DNA of 64,000 nucleotides from Desulfobulbus elongatus DSM 2908 (GCF_000621145.1 NZ_JHZB01000016.1:42585-106584), one strand, 5' to 3'. Numbered from the stretch's first letter, positions 1-9,467 are shown. Numbers and translations: made by a program. Notes: generated from the letters alone by a model not told the origin.

Positions 1-366
1 CGGAACAAGGAAGGATTGGAATACGCTCTCAAGCGCATTCCCGAAATCCGTGCCGAATTCTGGGAAAATGTCGTCGTGCCCGGTTCGGGTCAGGAGCTCA
101 ATCAGTCGCTGGAGCGCGCCGGTCGCGTTGCCGACTTCCTTGAGTTCGGTGAACTGCTGGTTCGTGACGCACTCAACCGGGAAGAGTCCTGCGGCGGCCA
201 CTTCAGAGAAGAAAGCCAGACAGAGGAAAACGAAGCCAAACGTGACGATGCAAACTTCAGCTATGTCGCTGTTTGGGAATACAAAGGCCAGGGAACGGTA
301 CCGGCATTGCACAAGGAGCCGCTGACCTTCGAATATGTCATTCCTTCACAGCGCAGCTACAAGTAA
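1..366 (+). CDS. sdhA: Succinate dehydrogenase/fumarate reductase flavoprotein subunit, C-terminal part (5' truncated by window)
   Basis: Open reading frame enters from the left edge in frame 1 and stops at TAA 364-366, so only about 121 C-terminal residues are seen. The visible part has the look of the C-terminal region of an SdhA/FrdA flavoprotein: a helical segment ([14 protein letters not shown]), a [26 protein letters not shown] helix-like stretch here cut into pieces, the [10 protein letters not shown] motif with the substrate-region Arg, and a final YVAVWEY...[10 protein letters not shown] block. The enzyme interconverts succinate and fumarate with covalently bound FAD at the membrane. 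It lies 68 bp upstream of the iron-sulfur subunit, the usual order. A cytochrome b subunit would be expected upstream, outside the window. Direction (oxidation or reduction) cannot be decided from sequence. Confidence 0.85.
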   Translation, partial: RNKEGLEYALKRIPEIRAEFWENVVVPGSGQELNQSLERAGRVADFLEFGELLVRDALNREESCGGHFREESQTEENEAKRDDANFSYVAVWEYKGQGTVPALHKEPLTFEYVIPSQRSYK

Positions 367-434
367 TGCATACTTGTGCACTTGTATAAACGGGTTCATT
401 ACTGAAGTTTAAACTCCAACGCAGAAGAACGAAT

Positions 435-1199
435 ATGTCATCGAAAACGATCAATATAAATGTAAAAATTTGGCGACAGAATGGTCCTCTGGCTACAGGC
501 GCTTTCGAGGAACATGCTCTCAAGGACATCAGCACCGACAGTTCTTTTCTGGAAATGATCGACGTGCTGAATGAATGGCTCACCATCAAAGGGCTTGAGC
601 CCATCGCGTTTGACCATGACTGCCGCGAGGGTATCTGCGGCATGTGCGGTGCTGTGGTCAACGGCACGGCCCATGGTCCGGACAAAGAGACAACCCTGTG
701 CCAGTTGCACATGCGGCGCTTCAAGAATGGCGACACCATCGTCATCGAGCCGTTCCGTTCGCAGGGTTTCCCGATTGTCAAGGATCTCATCGTTGATCGC
801 TCCGCCCTGGACCGGATCATCGCCGCCGGCGGATACGTGTCGGTCAACACCGGTTCCCCGCAGGATGGCAACACCATCCTCATTCCGCAGCATGTTGCCG
901 AGCAGGCCATGGACGCAGCCGCCTGCATCGGGTGTGGCGCCTGTGCCGCGGCCTGTCCCAACGGCACGCCGATGCTTTTCCTCGGCGCCAAAGTCTCCCA
1001 ACTGGCCCTGTTGCCTCAGGGTAAGCTGGAAGCGAAAAAGCGGGCCATCAATATGGTTCTGCAGATGGACAAGGAAGGATTCGGCAACTGCGGCAACGAA
1101 CGGGAATGCGAGAATGTCTGCCCGAAGGGCATCACCATCCGCAACATCGCCCGGCTGAACAGGGAGTTCCTCAAAGCCTCGTTCACCATTGATCATTGA
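435..1199 (+). CDS. sdhB: Succinate dehydrogenase/fumarate reductase iron-sulfur subunit
   Basis: 254 residues, a normal length for SdhB/FrdB. N-terminal plant-type ferredoxin domain with Cys63, Cys68, Cys71 and Cys89 ([10 protein letters not shown] ... LCQ) for [2Fe-2S]; C-terminal bacterial ferredoxin domain with [12 protein letters not shown] (about residues 163-174) and [14 protein letters not shown] (about 219-232), which supply ligands for the [4Fe-4S] and [3Fe-4S] centres. Electrons pass through these from the flavoprotein to the membrane cytochrome b and the quinone pool. Together with SucCD and the transcarboxylase encoded at 16.8-23 kb it forms the succinate end of the methylmalonyl-CoA pathway. 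The gene is the last of its operon: a perfect hairpin-plus-T terminator follows 42 bp after the stop codon. Confidence 0.93.
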   Translation: MSSKTININVKIWRQNGPLATGAFEEHALKDISTDSSFLEMIDVLNEWLTIKGLEPIAFDHDCREGICGMCGAVVNGTAHGPDKETTLCQLHMRRFKNGDTIVIEPFRSQGFPIVKDLIVDRSALDRIIAAGGYVSVNTGSPQDGNTILIPQHVAEQAMDAAACIGCGACAAACPNGTPMLFLGAKVSQLALLPQGKLEAKKRAINMVLQMDKEGFGNCGNERECENVCPKGITIRNIARLNREFLKASFTIDH

Positions 1200-1241
1200 T
1201 CCTCATCGATATCCGTCTGTTTCATTGACAGTTCGATGTGA

Positions 1242-1278
1242 GGGCTATACCGCTTGACGGCGGTATAGCCCTTTTTTT
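1242..1278 (+). terminator. Rho-independent terminator after sdhB
   Basis: Perfect 12-bp stem (GGGCTATACCGC, 1242-1253, pairing with 1260-1271), 6-nt loop, followed at once by seven T residues. It closes the sdh/frd operon. Confidence 0.92.
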
Positions 1279-1575
1279 ATGCATGTCTTGCGTTCCCGCC
1301 GACAACAGAGGCGTCGTTTATGCCGGCCGATCTCTCCGGTTACAGCCTCCCCGCTGTCCCTGCCCTCACGCGTCATCGAGCGTCCTTGATAGACCGTCCT
1401 CACTGCTCCAGGCATCCTCCCCGGGAGGGGCTCAGGCTGGTCACCTTGTCCTTGACAATGGACCATACATATTGTCACTTGCGTTTTTTGAAGAAAGACC
1501 GGTTCACCACTTCTTTTCGTCATCCGGCCTTTCTGAACGAGCCGCTCCCGTGGTGGCCTTTGTTCCCGTTTCACC
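1279..1575. other. Non-coding spacer upstream of dctB
   Basis: No credible gene. It should hold the dctB-dctD promoter. The only candidate I see is weak: TTGTCC at 1446-1451 and CATATT at 1468-1473 with a 16-bp spacer. A short GC palindrome (CCTCCC C GGGAGG) lies near 1416-1428. Neither is convincing alone. Confidence 0.4.
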
Positions 1576-3414
1576 ATGAAACCATCCCCTCGGATCAATT
1601 ATTTTCTTGCTCTCTTCATTTTTCTGTTGGTCATTGCCTGGAATGTCTGGTGGTCCTTTACCTGGCTCTATCATCAGAAATTGAAGGATCTCGCCGAGGA
1701 AGGCACATCGCGGCTCGAACTCTACATCACCTATCTGCAGGGAGTGTTGGAGAAATACGAAAACTTCCCCGAGTTGCTCGCCAACGACAGGGTGCTGGTG
1801 CAACAACTCAACGCTCCCGACACGCCGGAAAAAATCAATTTTCTCAACCGATATCTGGAAAAGATCAACGGCATCAGCAATGCTTCGGATATTTATCTCA
1901 TGAACAACGAAGGGTTGACCATCGCGGCCAGCAACTGGCAGGAACAGGCCCCCTTTGTCGGCCAGAACTTCGGCTACCGCCCCTATTTCCAAGAAGCCAT
2001 GCAAGGACGCTTGGGCAGATACTTTGCCCTTGGAATGACATCGAGCGTTCGAGGGTATTATTTTGCCTATCCGGTCCGCCAGCACGACCGCATTCTCGGC
2101 GCTCTCGTTCTGAAGATCAATATTGATACCGTTGAAAAGAACTGGGGCCATGCCGACCAAACCTTTCTCGTCACCGATGCCGAGGGCGTCATCTTTTTGT
2201 CGACCAAGAAAGAATGGCGATTCCGCACGCTCACACATTTACCGGATCAGATTCGCCAACGCATCATCGCTAGCTACCGCTATCCCGACGTGCCTTTGGA
2301 AGCACTCGATGTGGTCCGGGAAGAACGCAGCGATGCGGGTGCAATTGTCAGGGTTCGGATGACGCCCCAGCACCAGGTAAAAGAATATCTGTTGCAAACC
2401 CACGCCATGAAACAGGCGGGATGGAACGTGCATATTCTGACCGATACCTGGCGGGTCGAGCGATTTGTGTTCCTCGCCTTCGTGACGGTGAATGCCTTTT
2501 TTGCCTTGAGCTTCCTGCTCATTCTCCTGTTCAAGCAGCGGCAGCAACGGGTAGTCGATCTCAAACGCTTCGAGGAGCAGACCCGTCGGGTCCTGCAAGA
2601 GGCAAATGAACAACTCGAAACGCGGGTGACCGAGCGAACTCAGGAGCTGACGGAAACCAACACGCTGCTCCGCAAGGAAATCGAAGACCGCAAGCGGGTG
2701 GAGCTGGCTCTCGGAAACACCCGGTCGGAACTCGTCCATGCCGCCAAGATGGCGGCTCTTGGCCAAATGTCGGCCGGCATCAGCCACGAATTGAACCAAC
2801 CCCTGGCAGCCATCCGCAGCTACTCGGACAATGGCAGATTATTCCTGGAAAAAGGGCGACTCAAGGAAGCCTTGTGGAATCTCGAGCAGATCAGCGAACT
2901 CACCGACCGCATGGCCCAAATCGGTGTCCAGCTCAAGCAGTTTTCCCGCAAGACCAGCGGACAGCTCAGCACGGTCCCATTGCACGGGGCCATTGATGGC
3001 GCCCTGGAGATTCTGTATCCTGTCATCCGCAAGACCGACATCTGGATCAAGGTGGTCATTGATCCCGAAGATCTTGACGTTCATGCCAATCATGTATTAT
3101 TGCAGCAAGTTTTGGTCAATCTGGTCAGCAATGCCCTGCATGCGGTCGAAGATTCGATGCGCCAGGAGATCAATATTCGTGGCTATCGCAAAGAGGGCAA
3201 CGTGATTCTCAGTGTGGCGGACAGCGGTCCGGGCATTGCACCCGATCATTTACCACACATCTTTGAACCGTTCTTCACGACCAAGCAGGCCGGACAGGGC
3301 TTGGGCCTGGGCCTGACCATCACCGAGCGGATTCTCCGCGAAATGAATGGGGTTATTCGGGTGGCTGCCACCGAAAGTGGGGCAAAATTCGAGTGTATCT
3401 TCGAGGAAGCTTGA
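1576..3414 (+). CDS. dctB: DctB-type sensor histidine kinase (C4-dicarboxylate sensing)
   Basis: 612 residues, the length and architecture of DctB. TM1 at about residues 9-30, a periplasmic double-Cache-like sensor region of about 260 residues, TM2 at about 294-316, then a coiled coil (about 325-375) and the kinase core. The H-box ISHELNQPLAAI is the DctB-type with His near residue 404; the ATPase part has an N-box (NLVSNALHAVED), DSGPGIA and GLGLGL glycine boxes. DctB senses external dicarboxylates such as succinate or fumarate and phosphorylates DctD. The response regulator gene starts 9 bp downstream, so the two are co-transcribed. No dicarboxylate transporter gene is directly adjacent; candidate targets are the dctP and livK promoters at 10.9-12.6 kb. 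Confidence 0.9.
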   Translation: MKPSPRINYFLALFIFLLVIAWNVWWSFTWLYHQKLKDLAEEGTSRLELYITYLQGVLEKYENFPELLANDRVLVQQLNAPDTPEKINFLNRYLEKINGISNASDIYLMNNEGLTIAASNWQEQAPFVGQNFGYRPYFQEAMQGRLGRYFALGMTSSVRGYYFAYPVRQHDRILGALVLKINIDTVEKNWGHADQTFLVTDAEGVIFLSTKKEWRFRTLTHLPDQIRQRIIASYRYPDVPLEALDVVREERSDAGAIVRVRMTPQHQVKEYLLQTHAMKQAGWNVHILTDTWRVERFVFLAFVTVNAFFALSFLLILLFKQRQQRVVDLKRFEEQTRRVLQEANEQLETRVTERTQELTETNTLLRKEIEDRKRVELALGNTRSELVHAAKMAALGQMSAGISHELNQPLAAIRSYSDNGRLFLEKGRLKEALWNLEQISELTDRMAQIGVQLKQFSRKTSGQLSTVPLHGAIDGALEILYPVIRKTDIWIKVVIDPEDLDVHANHVLLQQVLVNLVSNALHAVEDSMRQEINIRGYRKEGNVILSVADSGPGIAPDHLPHIFEPFFTTKQAGQGLGLGLTITERILREMNGVIRVAATESGAKFECIFEEA

Positions 3415-3423
3415 GCAGGAACC

Positions 3424-4779
3424 ATGGAAAAAGGGAACAACGTCATTTTCATTGACGATGAAAAGCACATCCGCCAGGCCAACATGCAAACGCTCGAACT
3501 GGCCGACTTTGACGTGCTCTGCCTCGAAGACGCTGAAAGCGCGCTGCCGCATCTGTCCATGGATTGGCCTGGCGTGGTCATCTGCGATATCCGTCTGCCG
3601 CATATGGACGGCCTCGAATTTCTGCTGCAGGTCCAGAAAATCGACCGCGATCTCCCGGTCACGCTCATTACCGGTCACGGCGACATTTCCACGGCGGTGC
3701 AAGCCATGCGCGACGGAGCCTATGACTTCATCGAAAAGCCCTACTCAGCGGAACGCTTGGTCAAAACCGTGCACCGGGCACTGGAGAAAAGATCGCTGAC
3801 CCTGGAGAATCGTGTCCTCCGCCAAGAGCTGGAGGCCCACAGCGCACCGGGACCGCGCATTATCGGCAAGACACCGGCCATGGTGCGGCTGCGGGCCACC
3901 ATTGCCAGAATAACCGACACTGGCGCGGATATCCTCATTGTCGGAGAAACCGGGACCGGCAAGGAACTGGTCGCCCGCTCACTGCATGAGCACAGCCAGC
4001 GCCGGACGAAAAATTTTGTGGCCATCAACTGCGGCGCCGTTCCTGAAAGCGTCATTGAGAGCGAGTTGTTCGGCCACGAAGCCGGGGCTTTCACCGACGC
4101 CAAAAAAACCAGGATCGGCAAATTCGAACATGCCAACGGCGGCACCCTGCTCCTCGATGAGATTGAATCCATGCCGCTTAGAACCCAGGTGCACCTGTTG
4201 CGGGTGCTGCAGGAGCGGGTGCTGGAACGGCTCGGCTCCAACAAGCTGATCCCGCTTGATGTGCGTGTGGTGGCCGCCTCAAAGATCAATCTCCTCCAGG
4301 CAGCGGAAGCCGGCCGGTTTCGTGAGGATCTGTATTACCGTCTCAACGTGGTGTGCCTGGAGATCCCTCCCCTCAGGGCTCGGCTTGAAGACATTCCTCT
4401 GCTCTTTCACCACTTTCTCCTGGTGGCTGGCCACAGGTATCAACAGGAGGTTCCTTTGCCGAAACCTGCGCAAATGAATGCGCTCATGGCGTATGGTTGG
4501 CCTGGCAATGTCCGGGAATTACGCAATCTTGCCGAACGCTACGTGCTTCTGGGCAGCCAGTATGGCTGGTCACTTGATCGGATGCTGTCGGGAACGGAAA
4601 AAAAGCAGGACTACAGCCTGGCCGGCCAGGTGGAAAGTTTCGAGCGGGCGTTGATCGAGCAGGCGTTGCTGGCCAGCAACGGCAGCATCAAGGATGTGAT
4701 GGATGCCTTGGCCATCCCGCGCAAAACGCTCTCCGACAAAATGCGCAAGTACGGTTTGGACAAAAGCGATTACAAATGA
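3424..4779 (+). CDS. dctD: DctD-type sigma-54-dependent response regulator
   Basis: 451 residues: receiver domain (about 1-120) with acidic pair Asp11-Asp12, phospho-acceptor Asp55 (CDIRLP) and the conserved Lys in IEKPY; AAA+ sigma-54 interaction domain with Walker A GETGTGKE and the LLLDEI Walker B; C-terminal Fis-type helix-turn-helix (about 410-448). It activates sigma-54 promoters from upstream palindromic sites once phosphorylated by DctB. One oddity: the sigma-54 contact loop reads GAFTDA (residues 221-226) where the consensus is GAFTGA, with Asp225 in place of the second Gly. All other AAA+ motifs look intact, so the protein is probably functional. Confidence 0.9.
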   Translation: MEKGNNVIFIDDEKHIRQANMQTLELADFDVLCLEDAESALPHLSMDWPGVVICDIRLPHMDGLEFLLQVQKIDRDLPVTLITGHGDISTAVQAMRDGAYDFIEKPYSAERLVKTVHRALEKRSLTLENRVLRQELEAHSAPGPRIIGKTPAMVRLRATIARITDTGADILIVGETGTGKELVARSLHEHSQRRTKNFVAINCGAVPESVIESELFGHEAGAFTDAKKTRIGKFEHANGGTLLLDEIESMPLRTQVHLLRVLQERVLERLGSNKLIPLDVRVVAASKINLLQAAEAGRFREDLYYRLNVVCLEIPPLRARLEDIPLLFHHFLLVAGHRYQQEVPLPKPAQMNALMAYGWPGNVRELRNLAERYVLLGSQYGWSLDRMLSGTEKKQDYSLAGQVESFERALIEQALLASNGSIKDVMDALAIPRKTLSDKMRKYGLDKSDYK

Positions 4780-5174
4780 GGCGACAACAGCCACGGGCGA
4801 GTGGCATATTCGTCTGCGTGCGCCGCCGAGGATAGCGTTATCGGGATCGTCCAATGCACCCTGAGGCGGACGTTCCCCCTACCGTCCGCCCCCGGGCACG
4901 ATTCACATTTCACATCATGCCGAGCGACAATGCCCAGCTCTGCAGAGCCGGGAGGAATGTTTGGCTTCTTCCACAACACGTTGGGAAGAAATTGCTTTGT
5001 TGTCGGATTGCCCTGAAAAATATGGGAGGGGGTGCTCCGATTGATGGAAGACTCTTCCGGTTTCCCCTTTTCTTGCCCACTGAAAACCGACTTTTCAAGG
5101 GAGACCTGGAAAGCGCTGACGTGCCCGGCTGCAATTGCCCTGCGGAGCAGGGCTCTTCGCCAATACCGCCACGA
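4780..5174. other. Spacer between convergent dctD and acuB-like genes
   Basis: 395 bp with no credible gene. It contains an 8-bp hairpin GGCGGACG/CGTCCGCC (4865-4872 with 4883-4890) and a 6-bp hairpin GCCCTG/CAGGGC (5137-5142 with 5148-5153). Neither is followed by a T-run on either strand, so they are only weak terminator candidates for the two converging units. Confidence 0.4.
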
Positions 5175-5852
5175 TCAATAGATTTCTCGGGTGTTGTTTT
5201 TATGATCCACCATGTACAGCAGCCTGGATTTTTCCTTGAGCGCGGTTTTCAATCCTTCCAATTTGACCCGATCAATGCTGTACATACGGATATAGACATT
5301 GCGATATCCTTCCGGCGCCTTCTCATACGAGGTCAGAATACTGGCAATTCTTCCCCCGAACTGACGGATGATGTGGGCAACTTCCAGGATTGAGCCCTCT
5401 CGGTCTTCTAGACTGAAGGCAAACTGGATCCCCTTTTTTCCGATGCCTGTCAGGGAAATAATGACCTTGAACAGATCGGTATGGGTTATGACTCCAACGA
5501 CACTGCCGTCATTATCCACAACCGGGACACCGGATATTTTGTTGACCATCAATATTTCGGCGGTTTCTTCAATCGTGAAATCCGCTGGAACCGTAATCGG
5601 TTTCGGCGACATGATGTCTTTGATTTGAACGGTTGACAGCAGATACAGGAGTTCATGAATTTCCAGGGTGGTAGCATCGGACGGAGATGATTTTTTCAAA
5701 TCTCTGTCCGTTACAATGCCCACCAGGCGGTTTTTATCCATGACCGGCAGCATGGAAATCCTGTGCGTTTTCAATAGATTCATAGCTTCCTGCATGGAGC
5801 TGTGCATATCTATCGTAATGGCTGGTGTATTCATCCAATTTTTCACGAGCAT
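5175..5852 (-). CDS. AcuB-like protein: two CBS domains plus ACT domain
   Basis: 225 residues. Two CBS modules (about 1-60, starting VKNWMNTPAITI, and about 78-135, with IKDIMSPKPITV) form a Bateman pair that usually binds an adenine nucleotide; the C-terminal 80 residues look like an ACT-type ligand-binding fold. This CBS-CBS-ACT layout is that of AcuB-family proteins, which are regulators without catalytic residues. It is the last gene of the liv transcription unit, 79 bp after livF, so it probably reports energy state or an amino acid/organic acid to this uptake or its catabolic pathway. The partner it regulates is not visible. Confidence 0.75.
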   Translation of the reverse strand: MLVKNWMNTPAITIDMHSSMQEAMNLLKTHRISMLPVMDKNRLVGIVTDRDLKKSSPSDATTLEIHELLYLLSTVQIKDIMSPKPITVPADFTIEETAEILMVNKISGVPVVDNDGSVVGVITHTDLFKVIISLTGIGKKGIQFAFSLEDREGSILEVAHIIRQFGGRIASILTSYEKAPEGYRNVYIRMYSIDRVKLEGLKTALKEKSRLLYMVDHKNNTREIY

Positions 5853-5931
5853 GGGGGGATGACCTCCGGTATTGATGTTGGCTAATGACGAAAAAGAATC
5901 AAGATTGCTGAGATCCTGTCATCGAGAATAA

Positions 5932-6636
5932 TTATACACCGAGATACGCCGCTTGCACATGCGGATCGTTCAACAGGTCAGCACCGGTTCCTTCAAGGGT
6001 AACTTTGCCATTTTCAAGCACGTATGCCCTATCTGCGATGGCAAGAGTCTGTTTGACGTTCTGTTCAACAATCAGCACAGTCACGCCTTCTTTACGAATT
6101 CGATTGATGACATTGAATATTTCACGGACCAAAATGGGCGCGAGCCCAAGAGACGGTTCATCCAGCATCAGAAGTTTGGGTTTGGACATCAATCCCCTGG
6201 CAATGGCCAGCATCTGCTGCTCCCCGCCGCTCAAGGTGCCTGCGGGTTGGTATTGGCGTTCCCGCAGGCGGGGAAACAGATTGAAGATCATTTCCTTGGT
6301 TGTTGCGCGAGCTTTGCGGGCCTCCCCTTTCAGCGACCCCATGTCCAGATTTTCTTCAACCGTCATCTCCACAAAAAGACGCCTGGCCTCAGGCACATGC
6401 GCAATCCCCATCTCAATGAGATAAAAGGGCTCGATTGTATGGATGGGTTGATTTTCGAAGAGGATCTCCCCTCTCATCGGACGAAGAATGCCGGAGATGG
6501 TTTTAAGTGTTGTGGATTTTCCGGCACCGTTTGCACCGATCAATGCCAGGACTTCACCTTGCTTGACACCGAAAGACAAATCCCAGATGACCTGGACATC
6601 CCCATACGACACATCGATGTTTTTTATTTCAAGCAC
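5932..6636 (-). CDS. livF: Branched-chain-type ABC transporter ATPase LivF
   Basis: 234 residues, a full LivF. Walker A GANGAGKST, signature LSGGEQQ, Walker B LLMLDEP followed by SLGLAP (typical of LivF), and the switch His replaced by the usual region IVEQN. It is one of two cytoplasmic ATPases powering the LivHM permease. The gene follows livG after 5 bp and translation is probably coupled. Substrate may be a branched-chain amino acid or another amphipathic carboxylate; families with this architecture also carry urea, amides and aromatic or short organic acids. Confidence 0.92.
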   Translation of the reverse strand: MLEIKNIDVSYGDVQVIWDLSFGVKQGEVLALIGANGAGKSTTLKTISGILRPMRGEILFENQPIHTIEPFYLIEMGIAHVPEARRLFVEMTVEENLDMGSLKGEARKARATTKEMIFNLFPRLRERQYQPAGTLSGGEQQMLAIARGLMSKPKLLMLDEPSLGLAPILVREIFNVINRIRKEGVTVLIVEQNVKQTLAIADRAYVLENGKVTLEGTGADLLNDPHVQAAYLGV

Positions 6637-6641
6637 CGTTT

Positions 6642-7358
6642 CTACTCTCCCAGATAGGCTTCAACGACCAGCGGATTGTTGCGAATCTCCTGAGGGGTCC
6701 CCTCGGCGATTTTTTGGCCGTAATTGATCACCACAATCCTGTCGGAAATGCTCATGATGACTTTCATGTGATGCTCGATAATCATGATCGTAACCCCGCG
6801 GGCTTTGATGTTTTTGATAATCTCGATGGACTCATTCAACTCGGAGTGATTCAGACCGGCAAAAGATTCGTCCAGCAGGAGCAGTTCCGGTTGGGTCGCC
6901 AGGGCCCGTGCAATTTCCAGTTTTTTGCGCTTACCCAGCGGCAGCCCACGGGAGATAACGTCCATGTCCTCCTCAAGTCCGGTGAACTGAATCGTCTCCA
7001 TTGCGATTTCAACGGCCTCGGCCTTGTTTTTGGCCCGCAGAAACGCCGATGCAATGACATTGTCCAGCACGCTCATCCGCTGAAGGGGTTTGACGACCTG
7101 AAATGTCCGGGCGAGTCCGAGTTTACAGATCTGATGGGGTTTCAAACCGGAAATGACCTGCCCCTTGAACAGCACCTGCCCTTTTGTCGGAGGATACACT
7201 CCGTCCACGATATTGAACAGGGTCGTTTTGCCGGCGCCGTTCGGCCCGATCAATCCCAGGATTTCTCCCTTTTGGATGGTAAAGGAAATGTCCGAGGAGG
7301 CGGCCAATCCCCCGAAGAGTTTTGAAACATTTCTGACTTCCAGCAAACTCATTTGCAA
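6642..7358 (-). CDS. livG: Branched-chain-type ABC transporter ATPase LivG
   Basis: 238 residues. Walker A GPNGAGKTT, the LivG-type Leu/Gly-rich signature region PLGKRKKLEIARAL in which the canonical LSGGQ is replaced by LPLGKRK (seen here as RGLPLGKRK), Walker B LLLLDES, and switch IIEHH. The replacement of the ABC signature is noteworthy: several LivG-like proteins keep a degenerate signature, but Glu of the Walker B appears as DESFAG. The start overlaps the end of livM by 10 bp; an internal ATG at codon 3 is an alternative start. Confidence 0.9.
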   Translation of the reverse strand: MQMSLLEVRNVSKLFGGLAASSDISFTIQKGEILGLIGPNGAGKTTLFNIVDGVYPPTKGQVLFKGQVISGLKPHQICKLGLARTFQVVKPLQRMSVLDNVIASAFLRAKNKAEAVEIAMETIQFTGLEEDMDVISRGLPLGKRKKLEIARALATQPELLLLDESFAGLNHSELNESIEIIKNIKARGVTIMIIEHHMKVIMSISDRIVVINYGQKIAEGTPQEIRNNPLVVEAYLGE

Positions 7359-8290
7359 GCGCCTCCAAATTTGAACAGTCGTTTGATTTTTTGAAAATCT
7401 CCGACAATCCCATTCGGCAGAAAGATGATGATCAAAATCAGCAAAATTCCAAAAAATGTCTGATGCGCCACTCCCAGTCCGGGAATGGAACGGACCAATT
7501 CCGCCAGGAAAACCATGATGATCGCGCCGACAAAAGGACCAAATAGCGTGGCCACGCCGCCGACCATCACGATCATGATCGTCACTATGGATACGTCATG
7601 CAGAGCAAAGACAATATGCGGATCAATGTAGCCCATATAGTTGGTGTAAAATGCGCCGGCAATGCCGGTGAGAGCTCCGCTGATGCACAGCGCGATGGTT
7701 TTGTACCAGGTGGTGTCGATGCCCAGAGATTCCGCGGCATCCTGATCCTCGCGAATGGCCACGAAATAATATCCTATCTTGGATTGCATCAGATATTTGA
7801 CCACGAGAAAAGTGGCGGTCGCAATCGCCAGCACGATGTAATAGTAGTAGGTTTTGTCGATCCAGGTCCTTTCTTGAATTAGAATACCGATGTTTCCTCC
7901 CGTCAGCCAATTCAGATTCTCGGCCGACACCCGCATCATCTCGCCCATAGCCAAAGTCGCCAGGGCGAAAAACGGTCCTCTGAGTCGCAGAACAACCAGA
8001 CCGAGAAGAAACGAGAAAACGGTGACCACGACGATGCTGATGGGAATCCCCCACCACGGAGAAATGTTGAGCTTGTAGTATAGAATACCGGATGTATAGG
8101 CCCCGACGCCGAAATAGGCGGCATGGCCGAAAGAGACCTGACCACAGTAGCCGGCAAGAAGATTCCACGCCATTCCCACCGCCGACCACATGACGACCAA
8201 GACAATCATGTGCAGCATGTAGGAGCTCAGCCCGACCAGCGGCAATACCGCCAAGCAGGCCAGCACTATCAGAGGGAGATATTTTTTCAT
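7349..8290 (-). CDS. livM: Branched-chain-type ABC transporter permease LivM
   Basis: 313 residues from the chosen start. The frame is open further upstream, but the ATG at 8288-8290 forms an ATGA overlap with the livH stop (TGA, 8287-8289) and begins MKKYLPLIVL, a normal first membrane segment; the 32 upstream codons would add an unlikely Arg/Ser-rich leader. The protein is highly hydrophobic with about eight to ten membrane helices and the LivM-type motif LAGYCGQVSFGHAAYFGVGA, followed by the cytoplasmic EAA-like loop (AIREDQDAAESLGID). It forms the inner-membrane channel with LivH. Confidence 0.92.
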   Translation of the reverse strand: MKKYLPLIVLACLAVLPLVGLSSYMLHMIVLVVMWSAVGMAWNLLAGYCGQVSFGHAAYFGVGAYTSGILYYKLNISPWWGIPISIVVVTVFSFLLGLVVLRLRGPFFALATLAMGEMMRVSAENLNWLTGGNIGILIQERTWIDKTYYYYIVLAIATATFLVVKYLMQSKIGYYFVAIREDQDAAESLGIDTTWYKTIALCISGALTGIAGAFYTNYMGYIDPHIVFALHDVSIVTIMIVMVGGVATLFGPFVGAIIMVFLAELVRSIPGLGVAHQTFFGILLILIIIFLPNGIVGDFQKIKRLFKFGGACK

Positions 8291-9207
8291 TTTCCAATCC
8301 GTTTCTTTTTCAAAAGAGATGCCATCCCGCCGGGCAGAAAAATCAGGGCAGCCACAAAAATCAGAAAACGACCTACCGGCGCCCACCCCATACCCACATA
8401 CGTTGCAGTCATGGATTCAAAAATTCCCAATATCAATCCGCCAAAAATGGCGCCGTTGGTCGAGCCCAGGCCACCCAGAATGGTGATGACAAAGGCTATC
8501 AGGGTAAATTGCCCGCCCATGGAGGGAAACAGATAATAAATTGGGATAAACAGGCATCCGGCGGCACCAACCAAAGCCGACCCCAGGCCAAAGGTGACCA
8601 CCCGCATGAGTTTGACGTTGACTCCCATCAAAAGGGCTGCGTCCAGATCTTGCGCCGTTGCACGGATCGATTTGCCCGAATCGGTTTTTGACAGAAAAAA
8701 CCACAGGGCAATGGTAATAGCCACCGCAATGACAAAGGATACGGTCCAGGGTACGGACAAGGAAAGATCGAAGGGAGCGCTTTCCCAGTAATCGGAAAGA
8801 TACCAGGCACTGGTACCGTAGCTGACCGGCGTGGCGCGGTAATCGGATTTAAAAAAGATGGTTGCCAGATTTGCCAGCACCATGCCGATGCCCACCGTCA
8901 AGATTACCTGATTTTCCGGCAAGATGGAATCCACTTTCAGCACCGGATTGATCAGGAATCTTTGAATGAGGATACCGAGGAAAAACAGTATCGGGCTTGC
9001 GATGAACACGGACAGGTAGGGATCGATTCCAAACAGGGTAAACATCCAAAAGGCGATGTACATGCCCACCATCATCAGTTCGCCGTGGGCGAGATTGATG
9101 ATCTTCATTACGCCCATGATAAGCGTCATGCCTATGCCGATCAGCGCATACAGACCGCCAAGAAGCACTCCTGCAATGAGCGTTTGTAAAAAACTTTCCA
9201 TAATCAT
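8287..9207 (-). CDS. livH: Branched-chain-type ABC transporter permease LivH
   Basis: 306 residues, normal for LivH. Starts MIMESFLQTLIAGVLLGGLYALIGIG with the family motif MGVMKIINLAHGELMMVG, and ends with the typical GGLGSTNGAIFGGLILGI block. ATG at 9205-9207 and a second ATG two codons on are both possible; an AGAAGGA sequence lies just upstream. It overlaps livM by 4 bp and is separated from livK by a 260-bp spacer holding a strong hairpin. Confidence 0.92.
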   Translation of the reverse strand: MIMESFLQTLIAGVLLGGLYALIGIGMTLIMGVMKIINLAHGELMMVGMYIAFWMFTLFGIDPYLSVFIASPILFFLGILIQRFLINPVLKVDSILPENQVILTVGIGMVLANLATIFFKSDYRATPVSYGTSAWYLSDYWESAPFDLSLSVPWTVSFVIAVAITIALWFFLSKTDSGKSIRATAQDLDAALLMGVNVKLMRVVTFGLGSALVGAAGCLFIPIYYLFPSMGGQFTLIAFVITILGGLGSTNGAIFGGLILGIFESMTATYVGMGWAPVGRFLIFVAALIFLPGGMASLLKKKRIGK

Positions 9208-9235
9208 CCCATCCTTCTGGAGAGCGGAAGATACA

Positions 9236-9263
9236 CATTGCCACGCTTTTCAGCATGGCAATG
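9236..9263 (-). promoter_or_regulatory. Intercistronic RNA hairpin with GAAA tetraloop between livK and livH
   Basis: On the transcribed strand CAUUGCCAUGCU, loop GAAA, AGCGUGGCAAUG: a 12-bp stem with a single U-G wobble. There is no T-run after it, so it is not a classical terminator. Lying 28 nt before the livH start and after livK, it may protect the 3' end of a processed livK message or slow translation of livH, giving more binding protein than permease. A second palindrome, CGGAAAATTTTCCG, lies at 9401-9414. Confidence 0.55.
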
Positions 9264-9467
9264 AAAAACCGGTCTCCATCGCTATTGTTCTTGCTTCTGA
9301 TTTTTCATGGCAAACGGCCGCGCCCACAATGTTCTGGCTCTTCCCCATTTTTCCAGGGCACCGGGAGACTGTCTCGCCCACCAATTTGTGGGGGGCCAAC
9401 CGGAAAATTTTCCGATCGAGCCCCCATTATTGAATGGCAAATACTCAAGCGATATCCGACTCGCCGC

